DNA from: Aquiflexum lacus
GTDB lineage: Bacteria; Bacteroidota; Bacteroidia; Cytophagales; Cyclobacteriaceae
Direction of reading: 5' to 3'
NCBI RefSeq assembly: GCF_015476655.1
Contig: NZ_JABFHF010000004.1
Location: 62,001-126,000 of the forward strand
Length of the DNA stretch: 64,000 nt
A model generated the notes under the pieces. It was not told where the DNA came from and made no database searches. It worked only from the letters and a program-made list of their open reading frames with translations. Shown piece after piece: positions 8,227-18,700 of this stretch; the stretch's first letter is position 1, and the number at the start of each line of letters is the position of its first letter. Made by a program: the position numbers and the translations under genes.

Positions 8227-10226
8227 TGAAGCAAAGAATTTTAATGGTACTGTTTTTCTTTTTGATCCAGGATTATTGCCTTGGTCAAAACCTAAGGCAA
8301 TGGGATAGGAGGATTGATAGTCTGCAAATTCAATATGAAAATGCCTCATTGGATTCTGTCAGAGTTCAGACGGCCATAAAATTAATGGATGTGTTGGGCA
8401 ACAAAGCTTGGATTGCAACCAATACAGGTCAATTTGCTGTGGCTTATGAAGCCTTTAGGAAGGCTTTTGATTTTTGGGAAAATCCAGAAACCATCAAAAT
8501 TTTTGAGAAAGTCAAGCATGATAATGAATATGAAAAAAGCTACTGGAGCGTGCTGGCCAATTTAACTTTTAATTATGGCCACCTGATGGGGGCAACAGGA
8601 AATATCGAAGAGAGGCTTTACTACTATCAAAAAGCTTATCAGATAGCCAAAGAACAGGAAGATGTGATGAATACTGTTTTTTCCTTAACTGGATTGGCCT
8701 TCGTATATCTCACGAATAATGAATTGGATTCAGCTCAGATGAAAATTGAAGAAGCAAGGTCCTATCCACCGGAATTATACAATTTCGAAGGATATCCTGA
8801 AATTAAATACATTGATGGTGCAATCAAGCTTAGATTGAAGCTGTATGAACCTGCATTAAACGCTTTTTGGGATGGTCTTGAGGATGCCATTGAAAAGGAC
8901 TATCCTGTGGGCAAAGCCACAAATAATCTTGGATTATCAGAGACCTACAGATATCTCAATAATATGGATTCCAGTTACTTTTTTGCAAGACAATCCATAA
9001 ATGAATTAAGGAGAATCCGAGAGATCCAGATGTTTGAAATAGATATTGCCTCGGCTTATCAAAACCTTTACGGGCATTTTCGACATTTTAACCAGCCTGA
9101 CAGTGCATTCAGATATTTGGAACAGGCTCAGGTAGAAAGATCTGTTTTGACCAAAAGAAAGTTTGCCAATATGGCTGCTTTTCAACAAGTTCTCTTGATC
9201 AGAGAACGAGAACTCGCAAACCTTGAAAAAGAAAATCTTGCTATTCAGAGTAGATACCGAACTTATTTATTTGTATTTGTACTGACCGTATTTTTATTCA
9301 TAGGGGGCATCCTTATTCGTGCCAATCGCCAAAAACAAAAAGCTAACCTGCTGCTTGCCAGGCAAAAAGAGGAAATTCAATCCGCTTTGCATCAGCTCAA
9401 ATCCACCCAAGCCCAACTTATCCAATCCGAGAAGATGGCCTCTCTCGGGGAACTGACAGCCGGCATTGCCCATGAGATTCAGAATCCGCTGAATTTTGTG
9501 AATAATTTTTCGGAGGTAAGTGCGGAGTTGGTTGATGAGATACGAGATTCAAGACACAAGACACAAGACACAAGACCCAAGACAGAGGAGGACGAAATCG
9601 AGGATGAGATATTGGAGGATATTAAGCAGAACTTGGAAAAGATCAACCACCATGGAAAGCGGGCTGATGCGATAGTGAAGGGGATGTTGGAGCATAGCCG
9701 GACAGGTTCGGGGCAGAAGGAACTGACCGATATCAGTAATTTGACAAAGGAATATCTGAACCTTGCTTACCAAAGCTTCAAATCTAAGAACAAAGAAATT
9801 GAAATCGAACTGATCACAGACCTTGATCCATCGATCCCCAAAATAGAACTTATCCGTGCGGATATCGGAAAGGTATTGTTGAATATCCTGAACAATGCAT
9901 TTTATGCTGTAGGGAAAGGGCATGTAGGGACAGAGGATGCTCTGTCCCTACCGCCTACGATCACCGTCTCCACCAAAAACCTCGGAAACGCAATTGAGAT
10001 ATCAATAAAAGACAACGGCCAAGGCATCCCCGATGCCATCAAAGACAAAATCTTTCAGCCATTCTTTACGACCAAGCCGACAGGACAAGGAACAGGATTG
10101 GGATTATCCTTATCTTATGATATCGTAAAGGCCCATGGGGGAGAGATCAGAGTAAAAAGCCTGCCTACCGACAAGGCAGGTGAAGAAGGAAAAGGGACAA
10201 CATTTATCATTACTTTATTAAAATAA
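8226..10226 (+). CDS. TPR sensor histidine kinase (operon gene 2)
   Basis: 666 aa from the ATG at 8226, which overlaps the previous TGA (TGATG) and implies translational coupling; a GTG one codon earlier is possible. A signal peptide (MKQRILMVLFFFLIQDYCLGQ) precedes an extracytoplasmic domain of degenerate TPR helices to about residue 330. A membrane segment lies at about 346-366, then a coiled coil with [19 protein letters not shown], DHp His416 in HEIQNPLNF, and a HATPase (NILNNAFYAV, DNGQGIP, GTGLGLS). It belongs to the '[16 protein letters not shown]' subtype. It carries a heptamer array in the DHp loop, a palindrome after the N box and another near the C-terminus. No receiver domain. The TPR ligand or partner is unknown; pairing with the coupled propeller kinase is an attractive inference. 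Confidence 0.93.
   Translation: MKQRILMVLFFFLIQDYCLGQNLRQWDRRIDSLQIQYENASLDSVRVQTAIKLMDVLGNKAWIATNTGQFAVAYEAFRKAFDFWENPETIKIFEKVKHDNEYEKSYWSVLANLTFNYGHLMGATGNIEERLYYYQKAYQIAKEQEDVMNTVFSLTGLAFVYLTNNELDSAQMKIEEARSYPPELYNFEGYPEIKYIDGAIKLRLKLYEPALNAFWDGLEDAIEKDYPVGKATNNLGLSETYRYLNNMDSSYFFARQSINELRRIREIQMFEIDIASAYQNLYGHFRHFNQPDSAFRYLEQAQVERSVLTKRKFANMAAFQQVLLIRERELANLEKENLAIQSRYRTYLFVFVLTVFLFIGGILIRANRQKQKANLLLARQKEEIQSALHQLKSTQAQLIQSEKMASLGELTAGIAHEIQNPLNFVNNFSEVSAELVDEIRDSRHKTQDTRPKTEEDEIEDEILEDIKQNLEKINHHGKRADAIVKGMLEHSRTGSGQKELTDISNLTKEYLNLAYQSFKSKNKEIEIELITDLDPSIPKIELIRADIGKVLLNILNNAFYAVGKGHVGTEDALSLPPTITVSTKNLGNAIEISIKDNGQGIPDAIKDKIFQPFFTTKPTGQGTGLGLSLSYDIVKAHGGEIRVKSLPTDKAGEEGKGTTFIITLLK
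9549..9583 (+). repeat. Five 7-bp units (ACAAGAC) in the DHp loop of the 8226 kinase
   Basis: Units TCAAGAC, ACAAGAC, ACAAGAC, ACAAGAC, CCAAGAC. Because three units equal 21 bp, the array is read as a heptad-periodic peptide (SRHKTQD, then TRPKTEE). Only gain or loss of three units keeps the frame. Confidence 0.9.
9924..9951 (+). repeat. Palindrome with 12-bp arms after the N box (8226 kinase)
   Basis: Arms GTAGGGACAGAG/CTCTGTCCCTAC around a 4-nt centre. It lies directly after NNAFYAVG and is read in frame. The same family occurs at the same protein position in four other kinases of the window. Confidence 0.9.
10160..10180 (+). repeat. Palindrome CCTGCCT/AGGCAGG near the C-terminus of the 8226 kinase
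   Basis: 21 bp with 7-bp arms and a 7-nt centre, read in frame just before the last beta-strand. It has the same arms as the elements at 2737 and 45742. Confidence 0.85.
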
Positions 10227-10238
10227 ATCCAAAAGCAC

Positions 10239-13200
10239 ATGATACCACCCAAAAAATCCTATGTGACTGCTATTCGTTTGAATCTTTTCATTTGGGTAAG
10301 CCTTGGTTGTATTTTGCTTTTTTCATCCCCCTCCTTAGCGCAGTTAAACTCCAATAACCTGACCTTATATTCAGAAAAGGATGGTCTGCCCGGGACCCAG
10401 ATCAATAACATAATTGTAGATCAATTCGGCTACATCTGGGTAGGTACCATCAACGGACTTGCAAAGTTCGATGGCTATTCTTTCAAACGCTTTTATGAAG
10501 ACCCCAATAACCCCGGTTCAATCAAAGGACTCAATGTCTGGTCCTTGTTTGAGGATAGTAAAGGCAAAATTTGGGTAGGTGCCTCACCTGGTAAACTGAA
10601 TGTCTATGATCCTTCAACTCAAATATTTCGAGAATATCCCTTTGGAGATTTGTTTGAATTTGATATTAATGTAGAAAAGGGAATATGGAAGATTGCTGAA
10701 GATAATAATGGCAGGATATATTTTGGAGTTCATACTTATCATGGGGAAGAGATTTCGAATACCTTGTTGTATCTGGATGAGAAAGAGGATAAAATCAAAA
10801 GCTTTGAAACACTTGGAGATTTGACGATCAAAAATATTGTCAGCATGACTTCAGACCAGGACGGAACTATCTGGGCCATTGGCTACTCCGGAATTTTAAA
10901 AATAACCCAAGGAAATAAACTTGAAGAAGTCACCCCAAAGAATATTTCAAGCCAACCTGAATTGAAAGACGAATATCCAACAGGTATGGTCAGCGACGGA
11001 GAAGGTTACTTTTGGATGATAACCAATTTCGGACGTTTGTTTAAGCTAAATGTGGAGAATGGTGAATATGAGATTTTTTCACCTGTAGGAATTTTAGAAG
11101 AAAATTTCTTTAACAGTCTGACCATAGATGCTGATGGGAATTTGTGGATGGCTACCAACTATGGTCCTTTTTTGTATTACCCAACGCAAGATTCAGTGGT
11201 GTATTTCAAAGAGGATTTATCCGATAGATTTGGCTTCAGAGGAGATGCAGTCAATACCCTTGCGGTGGATCAATTCGGAGGGGTTTGGGCAGGAACCCGG
11301 GTGATGGGTTTATTAAGGTATGAAGAACGCTCTATCTTCAAATCCTACACTTTCAAAAATGAGGATCCCAATTCCATACTTTCTGGCTGGGCGGATAATA
11401 TCTTGGAACTACCCGATGGAAAATTACTGGTTACAACTTCTGGCTTAAATATAATCGATCTGCAAAGCAATGTGATCGAAAGTTTACCTTACAACAAATA
11501 TTTTCCATCTTCACCAAAAGTTTTTTCAATCTCAGAAGTGTCAGCGGGAGAATACTACCTGAATTCCACTTTTGGAGTATATCAATTTACCTATCCTGAA
11601 AAAACAATAAAGAAGATAAGCATACCCGGCATACCTGAATCCAACTGGGTAAATAGTTTTTTTAATGACAGTCAGGGAAATCAATGGGCATTTACCAATG
11701 GGGGAATTTACACCAGGAAAAGCAGTGCCGCACCCTATTCAAGGCTCAAATTGGAATTAAGCGCTGATGATGAAAAACGCCTTCATTCAGTAGTCCGGGT
11801 ATATGAAAGTGAAAAGTATGGTTTATGGTTACCCACTGATGACAGGTTGTTTTTATACGATTACACCACCGGACAAATCAGGTCCATAGGTCATGATAAA
11901 GCCCAAGGTGATATTTTAGGCACTCAGGACATCAATTCTTTTTATGAAGATACAAATGGAATAGCTTGGGTAGGTGCCTGGCAGGGAGGATTGAATCGCT
12001 TTGATGTGGCAACAGGGAAAATAAAAACCTATACGGTCAATGATGGACTGCCCTCCATGAGCATTCAGTCCATTATAGCTGATGAAGAAAATGAAAATCT
12101 ATGGCTGAGCACCTTTGAGGGAATCAGTCGGTTTCATATCCCCACAGAGCAATTTTACAATTACTCCATTGATGATGGGATACAAGGACAGCTGTATGCA
12201 GACGGATCCTATTTGAAAACCTCTAAGGGCCAGTTTATTTTCGGAGGGTCAAACGGCATCACTATTTTTGACCCGAATACAGTTAATACAACTTCCATCC
12301 CTCCAAGGGTATTTCTAACAGAGTTTAAATTATTTAATGAAAGGGTATTGCCCGGTGAAAACTCAATTCTGAAAGATCCTATTTATGATACAGAGGAAAT
12401 TGTTTTGGCACACAATCAGAACAACATCACGCTGGAATTCATCGCCCTTCATTATTCCAATCCTTTAAAAAATAAGTTTGCTTACAAACTGGATAATTAT
12501 GATAATGACTGGCGGGAATCCACCAATTTTCAGGATGCCTACTACCCCAATCTCTCCCCTGGGGAATATCTCTTTCATGTCAAAGCAGCCAATAACAATG
12601 GGGTATGGAACGAAGAAGGGGCAAAATTGAAGATTATTATAAATAAGCCTTGGTGGCTGACAATATGGGCATATCTATTTTATGGGCTTGTTTTTATAAG
12701 TGCATTATTCGGTGCAGACAGGATTTTTCGCCATCGGGTTGTACTGAGAGAAAGAGAAAAAGCCCGCGAAAAAGAATTGGAACAGGCGAAGGAGATTGAA
12801 AAAGCCTATACCGAATTAAAGGCTACTCAGGCCCAGTTGATCCAATCCGAAAAAATGGCCTCCCTCGGAGAACTTACTGCAGGCATTGCCCATGAGATTC
12901 AGAATCCATTAAACTTCGTCAATAATTTTTCGGAGGTGAGTGCGGAGCTGGTTGAGGAGATGCAAGAAGCAAGAAGCAAGAGCCAAGATGAGAAGCGAGA
13001 AGCGAGAGGCGAGAGGCGAGATGAAAGGGAGGAGTTGGAGGATGAGATTCTGGAGGATATCAAGCAGAACTTGGAAAAGATCAACCATCATGGAAAGCGG
13101 GCGGATGCGATCGTAAAGGGGATGTTGGAGCATAGTAGGACTGGTTCAGGGGAGAAAGAACTGACCGACATCAATTCTTTGGCAGGGGAATATTTGAATC

Positions 13201-13691
13201 TGGCCTACCAAAGCTTCAAATCTAAGAACAAAGAAATTGAAATCGAACTGATTGCAGACCTTGATCCAACAATCCCCAAAATAGAACTTATCCGTGCGGA
13301 TATCGGAAAGGTATTGCTGAATATCCTGAACAATGCGTTCTATGCTGTAGGGACAGGGCATGTATGGACAGAGCGGTCCCTACCGCCTACGGTCACCGTC
13401 TCCACGAGGCTGCGGGAGGGCTCCCCTTCAAGCCTGTACCGAGACCTCGGGAGGGCTGGGGGTAGCGATGGGAAGTGGGTAGAAATTTCAATATCCGACA
13501 ACGGCCCCGGCATCCCCGACACCATCAAAGACAAAATCTTCCAGCCATTCTTTACGACCAAGCCGACAGGACAAGGAACAGGATTGGGGTTATCCTTATC
13601 TTATGATATTGTAAAGGCGCATGGGGGGGAAATAAAGGTGGAAACGAAGGAGGGAGAGGGAAGTGAATTTATAATTATTATTGGTTTCTAA
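10239..13691 (+). CDS. Propeller/Y_Y_Y sensor histidine kinase (operon gene 3)
   Basis: 1150 aa. An exported sensor with a hydrophobic signal segment (LFIWVSLGCILLFSSPSLAQ), about 14 propeller blades (IWVGTINGLAKFDG type) suggesting two seven-bladed propellers, and a Y_Y_Y domain ending in PGEYLFHVKAANNNG. A membrane segment lies at about 805-828. The cytoplasmic part has a coiled coil, DHp His885 in HEIQNPLNF, and a HATPase with DNGPGIP and GTGLGLS. No receiver or DNA-binding domain. It starts 12 bp after the previous gene and ends 12 bp before the next. The DHp loop holds nine heptamer units, and two further repeat families sit after the N box and before the G1 box, so its catalytic core is among the most heavily interrupted in the cluster. 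Confidence 0.94.
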   Translation: MIPPKKSYVTAIRLNLFIWVSLGCILLFSSPSLAQLNSNNLTLYSEKDGLPGTQINNIIVDQFGYIWVGTINGLAKFDGYSFKRFYEDPNNPGSIKGLNVWSLFEDSKGKIWVGASPGKLNVYDPSTQIFREYPFGDLFEFDINVEKGIWKIAEDNNGRIYFGVHTYHGEEISNTLLYLDEKEDKIKSFETLGDLTIKNIVSMTSDQDGTIWAIGYSGILKITQGNKLEEVTPKNISSQPELKDEYPTGMVSDGEGYFWMITNFGRLFKLNVENGEYEIFSPVGILEENFFNSLTIDADGNLWMATNYGPFLYYPTQDSVVYFKEDLSDRFGFRGDAVNTLAVDQFGGVWAGTRVMGLLRYEERSIFKSYTFKNEDPNSILSGWADNILELPDGKLLVTTSGLNIIDLQSNVIESLPYNKYFPSSPKVFSISEVSAGEYYLNSTFGVYQFTYPEKTIKKISIPGIPESNWVNSFFNDSQGNQWAFTNGGIYTRKSSAAPYSRLKLELSADDEKRLHSVVRVYESEKYGLWLPTDDRLFLYDYTTGQIRSIGHDKAQGDILGTQDINSFYEDTNGIAWVGAWQGGLNRFDVATGKIKTYTVNDGLPSMSIQSIIADEENENLWLSTFEGISRFHIPTEQFYNYSIDDGIQGQLYADGSYLKTSKGQFIFGGSNGITIFDPNTVNTTSIPPRVFLTEFKLFNERVLPGENSILKDPIYDTEEIVLAHNQNNITLEFIALHYSNPLKNKFAYKLDNYDNDWRESTNFQDAYYPNLSPGEYLFHVKAANNNGVWNEEGAKLKIIINKPWWLTIWAYLFYGLVFISALFGADRIFRHRVVLREREKAREKELEQAKEIEKAYTELKATQAQLIQSEKMASLGELTAGIAHEIQNPLNFVNNFSEVSAELVEEMQEARSKSQDEKREARGERRDEREELEDEILEDIKQNLEKINHHGKRADAIVKGMLEHSRTGSGEKELTDINSLAGEYLNLAYQSFKSKNKEIEIELIADLDPTIPKIELIRADIGKVLLNILNNAFYAVGTGHVWTERSLPPTVTVSTRLREGSPSSLYRDLGRAGGSDGKWVEISISDNGPGIPDTIKDKIFQPFFTTKPTGQGTGLGLSLSYDIVKAHGGEIKVETKEGEGSEFIIIIGF
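12962..13024 (+). repeat. Nine 7-bp units in the DHp loop of the 10239 kinase
   Basis: Units run GCAAGAA, GCAAGAA, GCAAGAG, CCAAGAT, GAGAAGC, GAGAAGC, GAGAGGC, GAGAGGC, GAGATGA. They encode an Arg/Glu/Lys-rich linker of 21 residues between the DHp helices. Confidence 0.9.
13347..13383 (+). repeat. Degenerate GTAGGGAC/GTCCCTAC palindrome (10239 kinase)
   Basis: 8-bp outer arms GTAGGGAC/GTCCCTAC enclose 21 nt. It lies at the same site after NNAFYAVG as the more perfect copies at 9924, 15408, 21060 and 27188. Confidence 0.75.
13408..13467 (+). repeat. Composite repeat with CCGAG/CTCGG hairpin before the G1 box (10239 kinase)
   Basis: A ~60-bp element with a core CCGAG-AC-CTCGG. It inserts an extra loop (REGSPSSLYRDLGRAGG) just before the strand leading to DNGPGIP. 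Close copies lie at 27239 and 30806. Confidence 0.8.
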
Positions 13692-13703
13692 AAATCCCGG
13701 AAT

Positions 13704-15701
13704 ATGAAGATCCTTTTGATTTTTCTAATACTGATTATTTCTTGTGGTTCTGCATTCTCTCAGGAAGAAACATTCAAGGATGCGGAAAGATTGCTTCAGG
13801 AACTTTCTCAGGCAAGAACTGATACAGGCAGGGTAGTACTAAAAAGTCGGTTAAGTGAGGCTTACAGAGGCAATAATCCGGATACCTCCCTGATTCTTGC
13901 CAATCAGGCATTATACAAAGCAAGGGAAATAGGTTTTAAGAAGGGCGAAATAATGGCACTGAATGTTCTGAGTGTGCTGTACCGGGAAAAAGGCGACTTA
14001 CCTTATGCCTTACAAATGGGACTTCAGGGATTGAAAATTGCCGAAAAAGAACAGCTTACTTACGTATGGGTTTATAGCTTGATCCGGGTGGGCAATGTTT
14101 ATCTAAGTGTCGGGGATGTTTCAAAGGCCTTGCCATATTTCCAAAAGGCGGATAAGCTTTTAGAAAGAAACTATGATGAATTTCAATGGCGGGTTACACA
14201 ATATTTTATAGCTCAAATTAACCTACAATTAAACCAATTGGATGCTGTTGAAAACCGATTGGGCTTACTTGAAAAAAAGTATGTTTCTGTTCCATTATGG
14301 ATTATTATAAATAATGGTTTACGAGGAGAATTAGAAAAGAAAAGAGGGGAACCAAGACAAGCCCTGATGTACTTGAAAAAAGGCTTGACGGCGGCGATGG
14401 CTGAAAATGTGATAAGAGAAGCATCTACAGCCAGTAACGAAATTGCCCTGATTTTCAAAGAGCTAAATCAGCCTGATTCAGCCATTTTTTATGCAAAAAT
14501 GGGATTGGAATTCGGAAAAGAACTTTCTTACACCAACAGGATACTCACAGCAAGCAGTTTATTGGCGGAGCTATATGCTGAAGAAAATCCCAAAGAGGCG
14601 GTTAAGTATTATCAGATGGCTTCGGCAGCAAAAGACAGTTTGTACGGCATACAAAAATTTCAGCAGCTTCAGTCTGCCACGATGGAAGAACAGGAAAGAC
14701 AAACCGAAATTGAAGCAGCTGCAATTGCCTACCGAAACAACTTAAGGCAACGGGGTTTGATTGGCGGAGTCGCTTTATTCCTAGTTGTAGCTGTAGTTCT
14801 TTACAGAAACAACCGCCAAAAACAAAAGACAAACAAAGTATTGGAAACCACCCTTTCCAATCTCAAATCCACCCAAGCCCAACTCATCCAATCCGAAAAA
14901 ATGGCGAGTCTCGGTGAGCTGACGGCAGGTATCGCCCATGAGATTCAGAATCCATTGAATTTTGTGAATAACTTTTCGGAGGTGAGTGCGGAGCTTGTTG
15001 AAGAGATGCAAGAGGCAAGAGCCAAGAAACAAGATGAGAAGCGAGAAGCGAGAGGCGAGAGGCCAGATGAAAGTGAGGAGTTGGAGGATGAGATTTTGGA
15101 GGATATTAAGCAGAACTTAGAGAAGATCAATCACCACGGCAAGCGGGCGGATGCGATAGTGAAGGGGATGTTGGAGCATAGCCGAACAGGTTCGGGGGAG
15201 AAGGAACTGACTGACATCAATAGTCTGGCAAACGAATATTTGAACCTGGCTTACCAAAGCTTTAAATCCAAGAACAAAGAGGTTGAAATCTCTTTGATCA
15301 CAGACCTTGATCCATCACTTCCCAAGATCGACATCATCCGTTCGGATATTGGCAAGGTATTGTTGAATATTCTGAATAATGCATTTTATGCTGTAGGGAA
15401 AGGGCATGTAGGGACAGAGCATGCTCTGTCCCTACCGCCTACGATCACCGTCTCCACCAAAAACCTCGGCGACAAAATCGAGATTTCAGTAAAAGACAAC
15501 GGCCCCGGCATCCCCGACGCCATCAAAAACAAAATCTTCCAGCCTTTTTTCACCACCAAGCCCACGGGGCAGGGGACGGGATTGGGATTATCCTTATCTT
15601 ATGATATCGTGAAGGCGCATGGGGGGGAATTAAGAGTGGAATCTCAAGAATATGAAGGCAGCGAGTTTATTATTCAATTACCTCTAACAAAACCTAATTG
15701 A
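13704..15701 (+). CDS. TPR sensor histidine kinase (operon gene 4)
   Basis: 665 aa. A signal peptide (MKILLIFLILIISCGSAFSQ) leads to an extracytoplasmic TPR array to about residue 330 (recognisable helices such as GDLPYALQMGLQGLKIAE). A single membrane segment lies at about 350-370. The cytoplasmic core has DHp His412 in HEIQNPLNF and a HATPase with NILNNAFYAV, DNGPGIP and GTGLGLS. Core DNA is very close to the 8226 paralog: a 92-bp tract at 15378-15469 differs from 9894-9985 at one position. Nine heptamer units lie in the DHp loop and a perfect 28-bp palindrome follows the N box. The gene starts 12 bp after gene 3 and ends 4 bp before gene 5. The stimulus is unknown. Confidence 0.93.
   Translation: MKILLIFLILIISCGSAFSQEETFKDAERLLQELSQARTDTGRVVLKSRLSEAYRGNNPDTSLILANQALYKAREIGFKKGEIMALNVLSVLYREKGDLPYALQMGLQGLKIAEKEQLTYVWVYSLIRVGNVYLSVGDVSKALPYFQKADKLLERNYDEFQWRVTQYFIAQINLQLNQLDAVENRLGLLEKKYVSVPLWIIINNGLRGELEKKRGEPRQALMYLKKGLTAAMAENVIREASTASNEIALIFKELNQPDSAIFYAKMGLEFGKELSYTNRILTASSLLAELYAEENPKEAVKYYQMASAAKDSLYGIQKFQQLQSATMEEQERQTEIEAAAIAYRNNLRQRGLIGGVALFLVVAVVLYRNNRQKQKTNKVLETTLSNLKSTQAQLIQSEKMASLGELTAGIAHEIQNPLNFVNNFSEVSAELVEEMQEARAKKQDEKREARGERPDESEELEDEILEDIKQNLEKINHHGKRADAIVKGMLEHSRTGSGEKELTDINSLANEYLNLAYQSFKSKNKEVEISLITDLDPSLPKIDIIRSDIGKVLLNILNNAFYAVGKGHVGTEHALSLPPTITVSTKNLGDKIEISVKDNGPGIPDAIKNKIFQPFFTTKPTGQGTGLGLSLSYDIVKAHGGELRVESQEYEGSEFIIQLPLTKPN
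15008..15070 (+). repeat. Nine 7-bp units in the DHp loop of the 13704 kinase
   Basis: Units GCAAGAG, GCAAGAG, CCAAGAA, ACAAGAT, GAGAAGC, GAGAAGC, GAGAGGC, GAGAGGC, CAGATGA. Similar order and identical length to the array in the 10239 kinase. Confidence 0.9.
15408..15435 (+). repeat. Perfect 28-bp palindrome after the N box (13704 kinase)
   Basis: Arms of 14 bp (GTAGGGACAGAGCA and its exact complement) with no loop. It is read in frame, right after NNAFYAVG and a short GKGH linker. Confidence 0.92.
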
Positions 15702-15705
15702 TAAA

Positions 15706-18700
15706 ATGAAACATCTATTCAAATACACTTTAGGTATTTTCTTGTTCCTGATAGTTTTAACTTTTCAGGCATTTGGCCAGCAAATTGAATTTAACAGCGT
15801 AACCCCTCCTGATGGTGGCAATTTCACCTTTGTGACAGGTATAACCCAGGATGTAAATGGATTTATGTGGTATGCCACCAAAAAGGGATTGTACAGTTTC
15901 GATGGCAAAAATGTTACATCTTACCAAAACAATCCATTAAATCCGAATTCGATAATGGGCAATTTTTTGGAATCGGTTTATGCTGATCATGATGGCACCC
16001 TTTGGGTAGGTAGTTTGGGAATAGGCCTGGATCATTTTGACCCGGAATCCGGAATCTTTACCCATTTTACGCACGATCCTAACGATTCCGAAAGTTTAAG
16101 CAGCGATACTGTAACTGTGATATTAAGAGATAAGCAGGGTACACTTTGGATTGGCACTCACGGTGGGTTGGATCAATATGACCCAAAAACAAACAAATTT
16201 AATCATTATCGATATTCGCCTGATGATACAACATCTATCAGCAATAATCAGGTACGCTGTATGTATGAGGACAGCGAAGGAAGACTTTGGATTGGTACCG
16301 GCAGTCCTTACCTTGATAACGGTGGAGGGCCCGATGCGGGAGGTTTAAATTTGTTCGACAGAGAAACCGGTAAATTTACCCGGTATATGCACGATCCTAA
16401 TAACAGCAAAAGCCTGCTAACCAATAAAATAAGTGCAATATTTGAGGATAAACAAGGAAACCTCTGGATCGGTACTTCCAAATTGGGATTGCACAAAATG
16501 AACCGCAAGGACGGAATTTTTGAACTTTTGGTTTACGATCCGTCAAATCCAGAAAAGTTAAGCAGCCCGCCCATTACGACTGCAGGCCCGGATTATGAAC
16601 ATATTACTTTTATCAATCAAGATGCAGCCGGAAGTCTCTGGTATGGAACTGTGGATGCGGGACTTTTTTACTTCAGTGCTGACGTTGGAAAAATAGTAAA
16701 CTATAAAAGAACCGCTGGTTCAACAGAAGGATTTAATGACCTCGGTGCCTGGACCTCCTTTAACTCCCGCGATGGTATTCTGTGGATTGGCTCTACACAG
16801 GGAAATATCCACCACATCGATCCTTTGCACAAGGAAATCCCACACACCCTAATTTCAACAGCGAATGTCAACAGCTTTTATGAAGAGCCCGACGGTACAT
16901 TTTGGATGGGCACCAACCAGGGTGTCATTCGTATTAAAAATGGCATAGAAGAACGATATTTAATTGATTCGAACCCTGCTAATGCAGATGCAAATATTGT
17001 ATATTCCATAAGAGCCGACAAACAGGGCAATATCTGGTTTGGCAGTACAGGTGGATTAAATTTATGGGATAGAAAAAATGAAAAATTTATCAGGTATATC
17101 AACGATCCCAACAACAGCAACAGCCTTTCAAACAATAATGTAACCTGGGTATATGAAGACAAAGAAGGAAATTTCTGGGTTTCAACATTTCGGGGATTGA
17201 ACCTGATGGACCGTAAAACGGGCAGGTTTACCCAATACTTTAAAAATCCGGCTAATACCGAACCCTTTGGAGAAAATTTAATTACTGATTTATTAGAAAC
17301 GAAAGATGGCAGGTTGTGGGTAGGTGCATGGAATACAGGTGGGATAAGTTCATTTGACCGTGAAAATAAAACATTTAAAAATTATCTTATGGGTACCGGT
17401 ATTGTGAGCATTTACCAAGATACCGATGGCGTTTTGTGGATAGGTGGCTATGATGGATTTTACCGATACAACGCCGACATCGATAATTTTATTCGTTATA
17501 CCGACTCAGGTTCTCCATCGGGTATAGCAGAAATAACAAGCATTGTTGAAGATGACCAGAAAATTTTATGGCTGGGTACCTCATCGGGAATCGTAAAAAT
17601 TAATGCCCAACGAAACGAAAACACCTTATTTGGTAAAAATTTCGGTATTACTAACTCTTTGACCCTTAATTCGGGTTTCAAAAGGAGCAATGGAAAAATT
17701 TATTTTGGTGATGCTACTGGTTATTTTTCATTTTCACCGGTTGAGTTGATCCAGAAATTAAGGGTTCCTGAAATTGCTATTACAAGTTTTCGCCTTTCCG
17801 ATCAGAAGGTAACGCCCGGCGAAGGGAGCCTGCTGAAAGAAAGCCTTTCCCTCGTAAAGGAAATTCAGTTAAAATATAACCAGAATGTTTTTTCCTTTGA
17901 CATCGGTGTAATTGATTATGCAAAACCTGAACAAAACCAGATGATCTATTACCTCGAAAACTATGACATAAACTGGCTTCAGGCTACAGGTCGTACGGTT
18001 TACTACTTTAATGTGCCACCGGGAAAATATACATTTCGTGTAAAAGGTGCAAACAGCTATGGCGTTTGGGCTGAGAAGAAAATAGATATCATCATTCTGC
18101 CCCCTTGGTGGGGTACTTGGTGGGCTTATAGTATTTATGTATTGTTGTTTGGCGCTGCAATTTTCGGTTTTGATCGCTTTCAGAGGGAGCGGTTGCTTAA
18201 GGCCGAAAGGGAGAAAAACCGTGAGAAGGAATTAATTCATGCCAAAGAAATTGAAAAAGCATATACCGAACTAAAAACTACACAAACCCAACTCATACAG
18301 GCTGAAAAAATGGCCTCCCTGGGAGAACTCACCGCCGGCATTGCCCATGAGATCCAGAATCCCTTGAACTTTGTCAATAACTTCAGCGAAGTAAGCCATG
18401 AGTTGATGGATGAGATGAATGAAGAATTGGATAAAGGCGCCATAGAAGAAGCGAAAGCCATCTCCGCAGACATCAAACAAAACCTGGAGAAAATCACCCA
18501 CCACGGCAAGCGGGCAGATGCCATTGTAAAAGGCATGCTGGCACACAGCCGAAGTAGCTCCGGTGAGAAAATACCCACAGACATCAACGCTTTGGCAGAT
18601 GAATACCTACGATTGTCTTATCATGGTTTGCGTGCCAAAGACAAAAGCTTCAATGCTGATTTCAATACAGATTTTGACCCTAATCTACCCAAGGTAGATT

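Noticed and set aside
9549-9923. Long minus-strand reading frames over the kinase cores (also at 13146, 20607, 29581 and others)
   Set aside because: They are opposite-strand shadows of conserved kinase coding sequence; they recur at the same place in each paralog and show no protein logic.
2717-15070. Regularly repeated short sequences resembling a CRISPR array
   Set aside because: Units are 7 bp, contiguous without unique spacers, and read in frame inside kinase domains; no cas genes are nearby.
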